From: Pseudomonadota bacterium
GTDB taxonomy: Bacteria > Pseudomonadota > Alphaproteobacteria > Rhizobiales > Beijerinckiaceae
Assembly (NCBI GenBank): GCA_023423995.1
Contig: JAFAEL010000092.1
Span: 40,160-104,159, forward strand
Reading direction: 5' to 3'
Length of the DNA stretch: 64,000 bases
The notes below the pieces were generated by a model, which saw nothing but the letters and a program-made list of their open reading frames with translations, was not told where the DNA came from and made no database searches. Within the stretch, counting starts at the first letter, position 1. The number at the start of each line of letters is the position of its first letter. Shown here in pieces: positions 1 through 9,018 of this stretch. Made by a program: the position numbers and the translations under genes.

Positions 1-490
1 AAGGCACCGACAGCTTGTTCGCCAGGCCCGGCGTCGCAATGAAGGCGATCATCAGGCAGGCGGCGCCTGCGATCAGGAATTCGAGCAGGAGCCGGCTCTT
101 GCCGGAAAAACCCCTGTGCGACTGCTTCGTGACCTTCAGGTAGTCGTCGTAGAACCCGATCGACCCGAAGCCGAGCGTCACGAAGACGACCACCCAGACA
201 TACAGGTTCGCCGGGTTGGCCCAGAGGAGGGTGGCGACCAGTACGCCCGCAAGGATCATCAGCCCGCCCATCGTCGGCGTGCCGCGCTTGGTCAGGTGGG
301 ATTGCGGCCCATCCTCACGGATCGGCTGCCCCTTGCCCTGGCGGATGCGCAGCACCGAGATCGCGGCCGGGCCGAGCCAGAATACGAAGAGGAGCGCCGT
401 CGCGATGGCGCCTCCCGTGCGGAAGGTGAGATAGCGGAAGACGTTCAGCGGCGAGAAGTAGCCGCTGAGATCCGCCAGGAAGTACAGCAT
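1..490 (-). CDS. mraY: Phospho-N-acetylmuramoyl-pentapeptide transferase MraY (N-terminal part)
   Basis: Transfers phospho-MurNAc-pentapeptide to undecaprenyl phosphate, making lipid I at the inner membrane. The ATG is at 490 and the frame stays open to the window edge, so about 163 N-terminal residues are visible and the 3' end is missing. The visible part begins [10 protein letters not shown], contains the family stretch [10 protein letters not shown] and the conserved acidic loop FYDDYLK near residue 118, with hydrophobic helices around residues 22-40 and 75-95. It lies 6 bases after murF in the same dcw operon, the usual order. Confidence 0.95.
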   Translation of the reverse strand, partial: MLYFLADLSGYFSPLNVFRYLTFRTGGAIATALLFVFWLGPAAISVLRIRQGKGQPIREDGPQSHLTKRGTPTMGGLMILAGVLVATLLWANPANLYVWVVVFVTLGFGSIGFYDDYLKVTKQSHRGFSGKSRLLLEFLIAGAACLMIAFIATPGLANKLSVP

Positions 491-496
491 TTGAGG

Positions 497-1924
497 TCAA
501 CCCCGCCCGGTCGTCGCGGCGGCCGCGGCCTGCCCGTACCGGTTTTTCAAAGCACCCACGATCTTCGAGACCTGGGTGAACTTGGACCCCTTCACCATCA
601 CGGTGTCGCCGGGGCGGACCGCTTCGAGCAGGATCGGCTCGAGCTCGGCGGCGGTCCCAGCATATCCGCCCTTCACGGCAGCCGGAAGCGCGTCCCAGAG
701 CCCGCGCATCAGGTCCCCTGCCACGAAGACGAGATCGGCGCGCGACGAAGCCACCGGCGCCGCCAGATCCACATGCGCCTTCGGCCCGAACTCGCCGAGT
801 TCGCCCATATCGGCCAGGACGGCGATGCGCCGTCCCTTGCTCTCGACGCTCGCGAGCGTGTCGAGCGCCGCCCGCATGGAGGCCGGATTGGCGTTGAAGC
901 TCTCGTCGATCACCAGGAATTCGCCGGCCGGATGAGCGAGGCGGATGCGCTCGCCCCGACCAACCGGGGCAGAAAGCTCAGCGAGCCCGCCCGCAGCCTC
1001 GTTGGGGTCGAGCCCGAGGGCAGCCGTCGCGGCGAGAACTGCGAGGGAGTTCAGGGCCATGTGCCGCCCCGCGGCACCCACCCGGTACGCGGCCGTCCTG
1101 CCGAGCACATCGGCCTCGACCATGGAGGCGTCCGGGCCCGTGACGATCCGGAGCGCCCGGACATCGGCCCGCTCATGCTCGCCGAAGGAGATCACCCGGC
1201 CGGCATTGGAGGCGCCCGCATGGGCGAGGAGCCGGTCGAAATAGGGGCTGTCCCGATTGATGACCGCGACACCGCCCGGCTCCAGCCCGCCGAAGATCTC
1301 GCCCTTGGCGTCCGCGATGCCGAGGATCGAGCGGAAATGTCCGATATGGACGGGCTCGATCGTGGTGATGACTGCCACCTCAGGCCGGACCATCCGGGTG
1401 AGCGGCGCGATCTCGCCCTCGTGGTTCATGCCGATCTCGAACACGCCGAACCGGCTTTCGCGCGGCATGCGGGCGAGGGTCAGCGGCACGCCCCAATGGT
1501 TGTTGTAGGAAGCGACCGAGGCATGCGTCTCGCCGAAGCGGCCGAGCACGAGCCGGAGCGCTTCCTTGGTGCCCGTTTTCCCCACGGAGCCGGTGACGGC
1601 GAGGATGCGGGCCTTCGTCCGGGCCCGCGCATCGCGGCCGAGCTTTGCCATGAAGTCGAGCGGATCGGGGACGACGAGGAGCGGCCCGGCGTCCTCAGGA
1701 AGGGATGCGGCCTTCGCGTCCGCCACGATGGCGGCCGCGGCACCTTTGGCGAGCGCCGCCTCGACGAAGTCGTGGCCGTCGCGTACGCCCGCGATCGCAA
1801 CGAAGAGGTCGCCCGGCTGGAGCGTGCGCGTGTCGATGGAGACGCCGCCGGCTACATCGAATCGGCCGACGATCCTTGCGCCGAGCCTTTCGGCGTCCTC
1901 CCTGGTCCAGAGGGGCGCGGTCAT
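497..1924 (-). CDS. murF: UDP-N-acetylmuramoyl-tripeptide--D-alanyl-D-alanine ligase MurF
   Basis: ATP-dependent cytoplasmic ligase that adds D-Ala-D-Ala to UDP-MurNAc-tripeptide. 475 residues, normal for the family. The N-terminal uridine-binding part carries SIDTRTLQPGDLFVA; the central ATP loop is TGSVGKTGTKEAL near residue 110; the Mur-ligase motifs NRDSPYF and DESFNANPASM follow, and the C-terminal ligase domain ends the protein. The ATG at 1924 overlaps the murE stop by 4 bases, so the two are probably coupled. Note the P-loop reads G-S-V-G-K-T, as usual for MurF. Confidence 0.96.
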   Translation of the reverse strand: MTAPLWTREDAERLGARIVGRFDVAGGVSIDTRTLQPGDLFVAIAGVRDGHDFVEAALAKGAAAAIVADAKAASLPEDAGPLLVVPDPLDFMAKLGRDARARTKARILAVTGSVGKTGTKEALRLVLGRFGETHASVASYNNHWGVPLTLARMPRESRFGVFEIGMNHEGEIAPLTRMVRPEVAVITTIEPVHIGHFRSILGIADAKGEIFGGLEPGGVAVINRDSPYFDRLLAHAGASNAGRVISFGEHERADVRALRIVTGPDASMVEADVLGRTAAYRVGAAGRHMALNSLAVLAATAALGLDPNEAAGGLAELSAPVGRGERIRLAHPAGEFLVIDESFNANPASMRAALDTLASVESKGRRIAVLADMGELGEFGPKAHVDLAAPVASSRADLVFVAGDLMRGLWDALPAAVKGGYAGTAAELEPILLEAVRPGDTVMVKGSKFTQVSKIVGALKNRYGQAAAAATTGRG

Positions 1925-3429
1925 GATTGTCTCTCGCTGATGGCTTGGCGGATCACCTCGTGATCCGAGAACGGCAGCGTGCGGTCGCCCACGATCTGGC
2001 CCGTTTCATGACCCTTTCCGGCAACGACCAGCACATCGCCCCGCCCGAGCCCGCGTACGGCCGTTCGGATCGCCTCACCGCGATCCCCGATCTCGCGCGC
2101 CCCGGGAGCGGCCTTCAAGATCTCGGCCCGGATCGCGGCCGGTTCCTCCGAACGCGGATTGTCATCGGTCACGATGACGATGTCGGCCTTCTCGGCCGCG
2201 ATCGCCCCCATGATGGGACGCTTGCCGCGGTCTCGGTCCCCGCCGCAGCCGAACACGCAGACGAGCCGTCCCGAAGCGAAGGGCCGGAGCGCATCCAGCA
2301 CGTGGGCGAGCGCCTCGGGCTTGTGGGCGTAATCGACGATGCAGAGCGCGCCGGAGACCTCCCCGACGCGCTCCATCCGGCCCGCCACGCCGGCGAGCTT
2401 TCCCATGCCGGCGATCAGGCTGGGTGCGTCCGCCTCCGGACAGCTCGCGAGGACGAGGCCGACCGCGAGGAGCGCGTTCTCGACCTGGAAGTCACCCGGC
2501 AGGCGCAGTTCCGCCCGGACCCGGTCGGAACCGCCCGGGCCGGCATACTCGATGACGAGATCGTGGGAGAAGCCGCTGTGGCGCCACTCGGCGATGCGGA
2601 GGAAGTCGCCCTCCCGGCCGGTCGTTAGCACGCGATGTCCCCGCGCCCTGGCGGCGGCGATCACCCGGTCGGTATAAGCCCCGTCCGCGTTGATCACGGC
2701 CGGGCGGCCAGGCTCGAGCAGCGTGTCGAACAGCCGGAGCTTCGCGGCGAGGTAAGCCTCGACCGTCGGATGGTAGTCGAGATGGTCCCGGCCGAGATTG
2801 GTGAAGCCCGCAGCCGCAAGGCGCACGCCGTCCAGGCGGTGCTGGTCGAGGCCGTGCGAGGATGCCTCCATGGCCAGGTGCGTGACGCCATCCTTGGCGA
2901 GCCGGTCCAGGGTCTCGTGCAGGGTCACCGGATCGGGCGTCGTCAACGAGCCGTAGGCGAGCCCGTCGGAGGTTATCACGCCGAGCGTGCCGAGGCTGGC
3001 GCTGCGGACGCCAAGATTGTTCGCGAAGAGCTGGCGCGCGAAATCGGCAACCGAGCTCTTGCCGCTCGTGCCCGTGACGGCGACGACGGTCTCCGGCTGC
3101 GCCGGGTGGAACCGCGCGGCCGCCAGGGCCAGCGCCCGGCGCGCGTCCGGCACCCGCGCATAGGCGACGCCGACGGGCAGGTCCGCAGGCCTTTCCGCCT
3201 CCCCGACGATGGCCGTTGCGCCGCGCGCGACCGCATCCGGCACGAAGCTCATGCCGTCGGCCTTGGTGCCCGGCACGGCAACGAAAAGCCAGCCGGGCTG
3301 GACCTTGCGGCTATCCGCCGTGAGGCCGGCAACAGGATGATCCGCGAGCTCGGGCAAAAGAGACGACATCATGTCCATCTCGCGCGAGATCAAGGCGAGG
3401 TCATGCCGTCCCTGGAGACCATCGCTCAC
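1921..3429 (-). CDS. murE: UDP-MurNAc-L-Ala-D-Glu--2,6-diaminopimelate ligase MurE
   Basis: Adds meso-diaminopimelate to UDP-MurNAc-L-Ala-D-Glu in the cytoplasm. Motifs: N-terminal GLTADSRKVQPG, ATP loop VTGTSGKSSVADF near residue 118, MEASSHGLDQHR, and the DAP-recognition motif DDNPRSEEP near residue 424, which indicates DAP rather than lysine as substrate. The start is ambiguous: GTG at 3429 gives 502 residues and a GTGA overlap with ftsI, while ATG at 3378 (MDMMSSLLPEL) matches better where homologues begin. The longer form is listed because of the coupling. Confidence 0.95.
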   Translation of the reverse strand: MSDGLQGRHDLALISREMDMMSSLLPELADHPVAGLTADSRKVQPGWLFVAVPGTKADGMSFVPDAVARGATAIVGEAERPADLPVGVAYARVPDARRALALAAARFHPAQPETVVAVTGTSGKSSVADFARQLFANNLGVRSASLGTLGVITSDGLAYGSLTTPDPVTLHETLDRLAKDGVTHLAMEASSHGLDQHRLDGVRLAAAGFTNLGRDHLDYHPTVEAYLAAKLRLFDTLLEPGRPAVINADGAYTDRVIAAARARGHRVLTTGREGDFLRIAEWRHSGFSHDLVIEYAGPGGSDRVRAELRLPGDFQVENALLAVGLVLASCPEADAPSLIAGMGKLAGVAGRMERVGEVSGALCIVDYAHKPEALAHVLDALRPFASGRLVCVFGCGGDRDRGKRPIMGAIAAEKADIVIVTDDNPRSEEPAAIRAEILKAAPGAREIGDRGEAIRTAVRGLGRGDVLVVAGKGHETGQIVGDRTLPFSDHEVIRQAISERQS

Positions 3430-5219
3430 CGCTTCACGCCCCAGGCGTTCAGCTTCGCCATGAGGGGGAACGGGTTCTGCGGCGGCTCGAAGCGCGGCAC
3501 GACCGGAAGCATCGGGGCGACCCGCTCCAGGATCCGCCCGCTCGTCTCGCCGGCATTCCAGGCCGCCGTCGCATAGCCATGCGTCTCGGGCGCCGCCTTC
3601 GGCTCGTCATAGACGGTCACCAGCAGATAGCGCGGCTTGTCGGCCGGGAAGGTCGACATGAAGGTCGTGAACAGCCGGTCCTTCGCATAGCGGCCGCGGA
3701 CAACCTTCTCGGCCGTGCCGGTCTTGCCGCCGACGAAGTAGCCGGGCACGGCGACCTTCGAGGCCGAGCCGACGGATGCGTTCAGCCGCATGATGTAGCG
3801 CATCGCCTCGCTCGTCTCGGGCTTGATGACCCGAGGAGCGCCCTTGCGCGCGTCCTGTTCCGAGCGCTTCAGGAAGGTCGGCTTCACGAGGTAGCCGCCG
3901 TTCATCAGCGCACCGACGGCAGAGGCCGCCTGCATCGGCGTCACGGCAACGCCGTGCCCGAACGAGATCGTGATCGTGTTCAGCTCGCCCCACTTCGCTG
4001 GAACGATCGGCTGGGCGTTCTCGGGAATCTCCGTCACCAGCCGGTCGAGCTGGCCCATCTTCTTGAGAAACGCCTTGTGCCCGTCGACCCCGACGGCCAG
4101 CGCCATCTTCGCCGTGCCGATGTTGGACGAGTGCACGAAGATCTCGGGCACCGTCAGGATGCGGTGCGTGCCGTGATAGTCGTTGATGGTGAAGCGGCCG
4201 TATTTCAGGCTGGTGCGGGCATCGAAGCTCGAATTGATCGTGGCCTTGCCCGAGTCGAGCGCCATCGCGGTGGTGAGTGCCTTGAAGGTCGAGCCCATCT
4301 CGAACACGCCGACCGCCATGCGGTTGATGCGGTCTTTCTCAAGCGCATCAACCGGGTTGTTGGGATCGAAATCCGGCAGCGACACGAGCGAGATCACCTC
4401 GCCGGTGTTGACGTCGATCAGCATGCTCGCAGCGGCCAGCGCCCGGAAGTGCTGGATGCCCTTCACGAGTTCGTCCCGCATGGCGTGCTGGACGCGCAGG
4501 TCGACCGAGAGCTGGACCGGCTTCAGGTCGGTCGCCTCGCGCGCAAAGCCTGCCCCGGCGAGATCCTGGAGGCCGCGGCTGTCGATGTACTTTTCCATGC
4601 CGGCGATGCCGACATTGTCGATCGACGCGAAGCCGATGACATGGGCAGCCGCCGGCCCGTTCGGATAGACGCGCTTAGCCTCCGGGACGAAGCCGACGCC
4701 CGGAATGCCCAGGCGATGGACCTCGGCCTGCTGGCGCGGCGTGATCTCGCGCTTCACCCAGACGAAGCCACGCCGCTTGTTGAACTTGGCACGAAGGTCG
4801 CGCGCGTCCAGATCCGGCAGGACGGCCGTCAGCAGCTCGACCGCCTCGTCCTTGTCGATGATGTTGCGCGGCTCGGCGAAGACCGAGACCGACCGCACGT
4901 CGGTGGCGAGCACCTCGCCGTTTCGATCGAGGATGTCGGGCCGGGCCGCCGACGTCGAGGCATCCGCGAAGCGCCGGATCCCCTCGGGCTCCTCCGGCGT
5001 GATCGCCAGCATGGCGAGACGACCCAAGATCAGGCAGAACAGCGCCATAAAGCCGAACATCACCCAGCCGACGCGGGTGGAGCTCTTGTCCAGCCGGAGC
5101 CGGAACAGCTCGTGCGCCTGGTGCGCCAGCCAGCGGGCGCGGCTGCGCTTCGGCTCGGATGCAGGCGTCGCGCCCACGTCCTCGGGCAGCGGCTCCTCGA
5201 ACTCGTTGGGGTGGCTCAT
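3426..5219 (-). CDS. ftsI: Peptidoglycan D,D-transpeptidase FtsI (PBP3)
   Basis: Septal transpeptidase, a bitopic inner-membrane protein acting in the periplasm. 597 residues: cytoplasmic tail 1-49, one membrane segment about 50-72, PBP dimerisation domain, then the transpeptidase domain with active-site STFK at 310-313, SSN at 364-366 and KTGT at 499-502. All three penicillin-binding motifs are intact. ATG at 5219 overlaps the upstream ftsL-like gene by 4 bases, and its stop overlaps murE. Arrangement rsmH-ftsL-ftsI-murE is the standard dcw order. Confidence 0.97.
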   Translation of the reverse strand: MSHPNEFEEPLPEDVGATPASEPKRSRARWLAHQAHELFRLRLDKSSTRVGWVMFGFMALFCLILGRLAMLAITPEEPEGIRRFADASTSAARPDILDRNGEVLATDVRSVSVFAEPRNIIDKDEAVELLTAVLPDLDARDLRAKFNKRRGFVWVKREITPRQQAEVHRLGIPGVGFVPEAKRVYPNGPAAAHVIGFASIDNVGIAGMEKYIDSRGLQDLAGAGFAREATDLKPVQLSVDLRVQHAMRDELVKGIQHFRALAAASMLIDVNTGEVISLVSLPDFDPNNPVDALEKDRINRMAVGVFEMGSTFKALTTAMALDSGKATINSSFDARTSLKYGRFTINDYHGTHRILTVPEIFVHSSNIGTAKMALAVGVDGHKAFLKKMGQLDRLVTEIPENAQPIVPAKWGELNTITISFGHGVAVTPMQAASAVGALMNGGYLVKPTFLKRSEQDARKGAPRVIKPETSEAMRYIMRLNASVGSASKVAVPGYFVGGKTGTAEKVVRGRYAKDRLFTTFMSTFPADKPRYLLVTVYDEPKAAPETHGYATAAWNAGETSGRILERVAPMLPVVPRFEPPQNPFPLMAKLNAWGVKR

Positions 5220-5626
5220 CGTATCGGCGCCTTTGGCAAGCTGCCGGTGGTTGTGGGCGTGCGCGCGTCCCCGGTGCGCCGGTCCTTCGGCGTCGCGGTC
5301 GGCTCGCGGAACAGAGCTTCGAGCTTCATCCCGATCGCGTCCGATTTGGCCGGCTTCTGCGGCAGATCCGCGACCGTGCCGAGCTGGTAGATCCCGAGCG
5401 GCTGCAGGTCGAGGTTCTGATCGGCCAGTCGCTGCAGGCGGTCAGGACGGGTAAGGAGCGCCATTTCGGCCTTGGCCACCGCGATGGCATCGCGCTCGCG
5501 CTCGATCTTGCGGCGGAGCTTCACGACCTCCTCCGCGTAGTAAAGCGTGTCGTACTTGATGCTGTAGGCCCAGGCGGCGGAACCGATCAGGCCCGTGATC
5601 GCCAGGATGTGAAGAAAGCGGATCAC
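5216..5626 (-). CDS. ftsL: Cell division protein FtsL-like
   Basis: 136 residues: one membrane helix at about residues 3-21 followed by a short coiled-coil around residues 30-52 ([17 protein letters not shown]) and a proline-rich, low-complexity tail from about residue 85. FtsL genes diverge strongly in sequence; identification rests on this architecture plus location between rsmH and ftsI, with 4-base overlaps on both sides. FtsL forms the FtsQLB subcomplex that activates septal FtsWI. The C-terminal tail is longer than in enterobacterial FtsL (about 120 residues), as is common in alphaproteobacteria. Confidence 0.85.
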   Translation of the reverse strand: MIRFLHILAITGLIGSAAWAYSIKYDTLYYAEEVVKLRRKIERERDAIAVAKAEMALLTRPDRLQRLADQNLDLQPLGIYQLGTVADLPQKPAKSDAIGMKLEALFREPTATPKDRRTGDARTPTTTGSLPKAPIR

Positions 5627-6630
5627 CGCGTGTTCCTCCGCGCCCGATCCGCCGCTGGGCCCTTGTTGCCCGCGCCGGGCAAAGCGGGAGTCTCCGTCCG
5701 TTCGGCGACACGCAGCTTCGCGGAACGCGCACGCGGGTTTCCGGCGGTCTCACGCTCGCCGGGCACGATCGGCCCCTTGCTGACGGCCGTGAAAGTCGGC
5801 GGCGCCTCGCTGCCCGCATCCGGCATGTGCCGCGACCCGCGAGCCGTCCGGCGCGATCTGTCCTGGATGAACTGCTTGACGATCCGGTCCTCGAGCGAAT
5901 GGAAGGTCACCACCGCCAAGCGGCCGCCCGGCTTCAGGATCCGTTCCGCGGCTTCGAGAGCTTCCCGCAACTGGCCGAGTTCGTCATTCACGGCGATGCG
6001 CAGCGCCTGGAAGGTGCGGGTGGCTGGATGGATGCCGGGCTCGCCGCGGACATGCCGGGCCACGATCTCGGCGAGTTCACCCGTCGTCTCGATGCGGCCG
6101 CGACGCCGCCGCTCAACGAGCGCCCGCGCGATAGCGCGGGAACGGCGTTCCTCTCCGAACTGGTAGATGATGTCGGCGAGTTCGCTTTCCTCGAGGTCGT
6201 TGACGAGGTCGCCTGCGCTCGGACCGGCTTGCTCCATGCGCATGTCGAGCGGCCCGTCCGCCCGGAAAGAGAACCCGCGCTGGGCTTCGTCCAGCTGCAT
6301 CGATGACACCCCGATATCGAGCACTACGCCATCGACGGAAGCTGCGCCGGTGCTCCGGGCGAGTTCGTCCAGCTCCCCGAAGCGTCCGTGACAGAGCGTC
6401 AGCCGCCCGCGTGACAGGTCGACCAGCTTCGCGCCCCCGGCGATCGCATCGGGATCCCGATCAATCGCGATCACGCGATTGCCCGGCTCTGCCGACAGAA
6501 GCGCGCGCGTGTAGCCGCCGGCCCCGAATGTGCCGTCGACAAAGGTGCCGCCCGACGAGGCATTGAGCGCCTCCAGCACCTCCGTGAGGAGGACGGGAAC
6601 GTGGCGGGGATCGGCATGGGGAGACGTCAC
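5623..6630 (-). CDS. rsmH: 16S rRNA (cytosine1402-N4)-methyltransferase RsmH
   Basis: SAM-dependent methyltransferase (former MraW) acting on C1402 of 16S rRNA. The frame is open further upstream, but the start is set at the GTG at 6630: a strong ribosome site GGAAGGAG sits 7 bases before it, and the protein then begins [14 protein letters not shown], where family members begin. This gives 335 residues. Motifs: [15 protein letters not shown] near residue 30, [29 protein letters not shown]. It is the first gene of the dcw cluster here; mraZ, which often precedes it, is absent. Confidence 0.95.
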   Translation of the reverse strand: MTSPHADPRHVPVLLTEVLEALNASSGGTFVDGTFGAGGYTRALLSAEPGNRVIAIDRDPDAIAGGAKLVDLSRGRLTLCHGRFGELDELARSTGAASVDGVVLDIGVSSMQLDEAQRGFSFRADGPLDMRMEQAGPSAGDLVNDLEESELADIIYQFGEERRSRAIARALVERRRRGRIETTGELAEIVARHVRGEPGIHPATRTFQALRIAVNDELGQLREALEAAERILKPGGRLAVVTFHSLEDRIVKQFIQDRSRRTARGSRHMPDAGSEAPPTFTAVSKGPIVPGERETAGNPRARSAKLRVAERTETPALPGAGNKGPAADRARRNTR

Positions 6631-7075
6631 CCCCCGACTCCTTCCCTTGCCGACGAATCTACGAGGCGCGTCGTACGACCCTGCCGCGCCACGAAACCCC
6701 GCGGGTGCGGGAAAGTACGAGAAAATGCCGGGTTCATGATCCGCAATTCGCCCGGGGCCCGCCGGGAAGTGACCGGACGAGCGCCGCGCTGCCCACGAGC
6801 CTGCCCGAAGAGCGGCGTCACACGCGGCGCCGGTCCGCCCCAATCCAGGAGCAGCCGCCCGTTCTGATGGATTCGCGTGGGATACCATGGGCCGATCAGG
6901 GCGCGAAACAGCTCGTCGTCTCGCCGAGCACCCCGCATTCAGACCCGATTAGCGTTAATGAAGGGTTTGCGGCACGCCTCGAAGGCCCCGCTAACCCTGT
7001 TGCGCGTCCACCCCGAGACTCCCGGAACTTGCGATCTGTTCGGGTTGTTACGTTGCCATAAATGGGAGTTCCACG
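6631..7075. promoter_or_regulatory. Divergent intergenic region between rsmH and a glycine-zipper gene
   Basis: 445 bases without a convincing gene. It must hold the promoter of the dcw cluster (minus strand) and of the small gene at 7076 (plus strand). No reading frame here resembles MraZ. The one structured element seen is a set of 10-base-spaced G-rich units at 6867-6901, described in the findings. No clear -35/-10 pair could be assigned by eye. Confidence 0.5.
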
Positions 7076-7363
7076 ATGAAGATGAAGACAGCTGCAGCCC
7101 TCGGCTTTCTCGCCCTTCTTGCCTCTGCGCCGGTCGCGAGCGCCCAGGGTATCATCGGCGGCGCCCGCGAGGGTGCAGCCGAGGGTAGCCGCGCGGCCGG
7201 ACCGGTTGGTGGAGTCGTCGGCGGCGCAGTGGGCGCGGGCGTCGGCGGAGCCGTCGGTGGCGTTAAGGGCGTCCTAGGTATCCCGGACGAGCGGGCCCGC
7301 CGCCATACCTCCAAGCGCAAGTACTACGTGAAGAACGGCAAGCGTCACTATTACCGCCGCTGA
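7076..7363 (+). CDS. Small exported glycine-zipper protein
   Basis: 95 residues. A signal peptide covers about residues 1-23, with cleavage after ASA or VASAQ. A glycine-zipper region (about 26-66, repeated GGxxGxxxG spacing such as GGVVGGAVGAGVGG) could form a membrane-associated helix hairpin, and the tail is basic and tyrosine-rich (KYYVKNGKRHYYRR). GGGAG lies about 7 bases before the first ATG; a second in-frame ATG is 6 bases on. No specific function is known to me; glycine-zipper proteins of this size are usually envelope components. It converges on rnpB, ending 16 bases from that gene's 3' end. Confidence 0.8.
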   Translation: MKMKTAAALGFLALLASAPVASAQGIIGGAREGAAEGSRAAGPVGGVVGGAVGAGVGGAVGGVKGVLGIPDERARRHTSKRKYYVKNGKRHYYRR

Positions 7364-7379
7364 GGCGCCTGAAGGACAA

Positions 7380-7768
<389 letters not shown>

Positions 7769-7773
7769 ATGCT

Positions 7774-7802
7774 GATCTGGTCGGACGCGCCCGCTCCGTC
7801 AA
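7774..7802 (-). promoter_or_regulatory. Probable rnpB promoter
   Basis: Reading the minus strand, TTGACG (7797-7802) is followed by 17 bases and then CAGATC (7774-7779), about 6 bases before the inferred RNA 5' end. The -35 is a good sigma-70 match; the -10 is weak, as is common in high-GC alphaproteobacteria. Confidence 0.45.
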
Positions 7803-7962
7803 CCCACCCCTTCACGATCAGGCTCTCCGAGAACGTGAACCAAGATCGTATGAACTGGGGACGCGAAAGGCTCGGAGCGGAACGATTGCATGACAGCCGA
7901 GTTCGAAAAGCCGTATTGCCAAGCTCCCGCGCGAAGCGGCTAACGAAACCGAGGGATACTCA

Positions 7963-8232
7963 ATGAGGAAGATCATTCCGCTCACGCTCGCCGGGGCGAT
8001 CGCCCTGTCGCTTGGCGGCTGCTACACTCCTGAAGAGCGTGCAGGCGGAGGCGCCCTGATCGGTGGCGCAACGGGCGCTGCAATCGGTGCCGCCGCCTCC
8101 GGCGGCCGGGTCGGCGGGACCCTTGCGGGCGCTGCGATCGGCGCTGCGGGCGGCGCTCTGGTGGGCGCTGCGACGGCTCCCTGCGCGCGCGGCACCTACA
8201 CCGACTACTACGGCAACGTGTACTGCCGCTGA
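7963..8232 (+). CDS. Small glycine-zipper lipoprotein
   Basis: 89 residues. Lipobox LSLGGC places the lipidated cysteine at residue 20, so the mature protein should be anchored in a membrane. Residues 28-72 are a glycine-zipper with GG/GA every four residues (GGATGAAIGAAASGG and so on), followed by a short tail with a cysteine pair (PCARGTYTDYYGNVYC) that could form a disulfide. Related in plan to the exported protein at 7076-7363 on the other side of rnpB. Similar YMGG-like or OmpA-lipoprotein fragments occur in many alphaproteobacteria; function unknown. Confidence 0.8.
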   Translation: MRKIIPLTLAGAIALSLGGCYTPEERAGGGALIGGATGAAIGAAASGGRVGGTLAGAAIGAAGGALVGAATAPCARGTYTDYYGNVYCR

Positions 8233-8245
8233 CCAGACGAGAATC

Positions 8246-8277
8246 CGGCACCTCGGCATCTTTGCGCCGAGGTGCCG
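8246..8277 (+). terminator. Rho-independent-type hairpin
   Basis: Perfect 12-bp stem, CGGCACCTCGGC (8246-8257) with its complement (8266-8277), 8-base loop. It lies 13 bases after the lipoprotein stop. No U-run follows, so termination strength is uncertain. Confidence 0.65.
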
Positions 8278-8298
8278 CCCTGCTATCCCCCTGGTCTT

Positions 8299-9018
8299 AT
8301 GTCGATTTGGGGGAAACTTGGCGGCGCAGGCCTAGGCTTAGCGATAGGTGGGCCGATCGGCGGCCTTCTTGGTGCATTCGCCGGGCACTATCTCGTTGAC
8401 CGCGAGGGAGCCGTGTTCGGCCCGGCCCCGCGCGACGTCGTGCTGACGACCGGCCTCGTCGCCTTGTCCGCAAAGATGGCGCGCGCCGACGGCGTAGTCG
8501 CCTGCTCGGAAGTCGAAGCCTTCTCGCGCGTCGTCATCGTGCCGCAAGAGGACCGGCCCAACGTCGAGCGGCTGTTTCGCCTCGCACAAGCAACCACCGA
8601 CGGTTTCCAGGCCTATGCTGCGCAGCTCGCCAAGCTGCTGGCGGATGAGCCCTGCCTCCTCGAGGACATCGTGGATGGCCTCTTCCTCATCGCGCAGGCC
8701 GATGGAGCAGTGCACGAGAAAGAGATCGGCTACCTGCGCGAAGTCTCCCGCATCTTCGGCAAGGACGACGAATGGTTCGAGGCGGTCCTCGCCAGGCATG
8801 TCGTCATGCCTGACGACCCCTATCGGGTTCTGGGGGCCAACCGGGCAATGAGTTTCCCCGAACTTCGGCGCAAGTACCGCGAACTCGTACTGGAGCATCA
8901 TCCGGACCGGGAGATCGCCCGGGGCCTGCCGCCCGAGGCGGTCCGAATCGCCAACGACCGGCTTGGCGCGATCAATGCCGCCTGGGAGCGGATCGAGCGT
9001 GAGCGAAAAGCCGCCTGA
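8299..9018 (+). CDS. TerB/DnaJ-domain protein (DjlA-like)
   Basis: 239 residues, start ATG at 8299. A short glycine-rich N-terminal segment (residues 5-30) may insert in the membrane as in DjlA. A TerB-like helical domain follows (about 45-160, with paired MARADGVV and IAQADGAV motifs), then a C-terminal J domain with PYRVLG and the HPD signature (HHPDRE near residue 205). J domains stimulate DnaK ATPase, so this is probably a membrane-associated co-chaperone. It overlaps the downstream amidase by 20 bases, so the two are likely cotranscribed. Confidence 0.88.
   Translation: MSIWGKLGGAGLGLAIGGPIGGLLGAFAGHYLVDREGAVFGPAPRDVVLTTGLVALSAKMARADGVVACSEVEAFSRVVIVPQEDRPNVERLFRLAQATTDGFQAYAAQLAKLLADEPCLLEDIVDGLFLIAQADGAVHEKEIGYLREVSRIFGKDDEWFEAVLARHVVMPDDPYRVLGANRAMSFPELRRKYRELVLEHHPDREIARGLPPEAVRIANDRLGAINAAWERIERERKAA

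Noticed and set aside
6631..7075. A broken mraZ remnant upstream of rsmH.
   Set aside because: None of the three minus-strand frames shows the MraZ repeats or DXXXR motifs, so absence is reported rather than a pseudogene.
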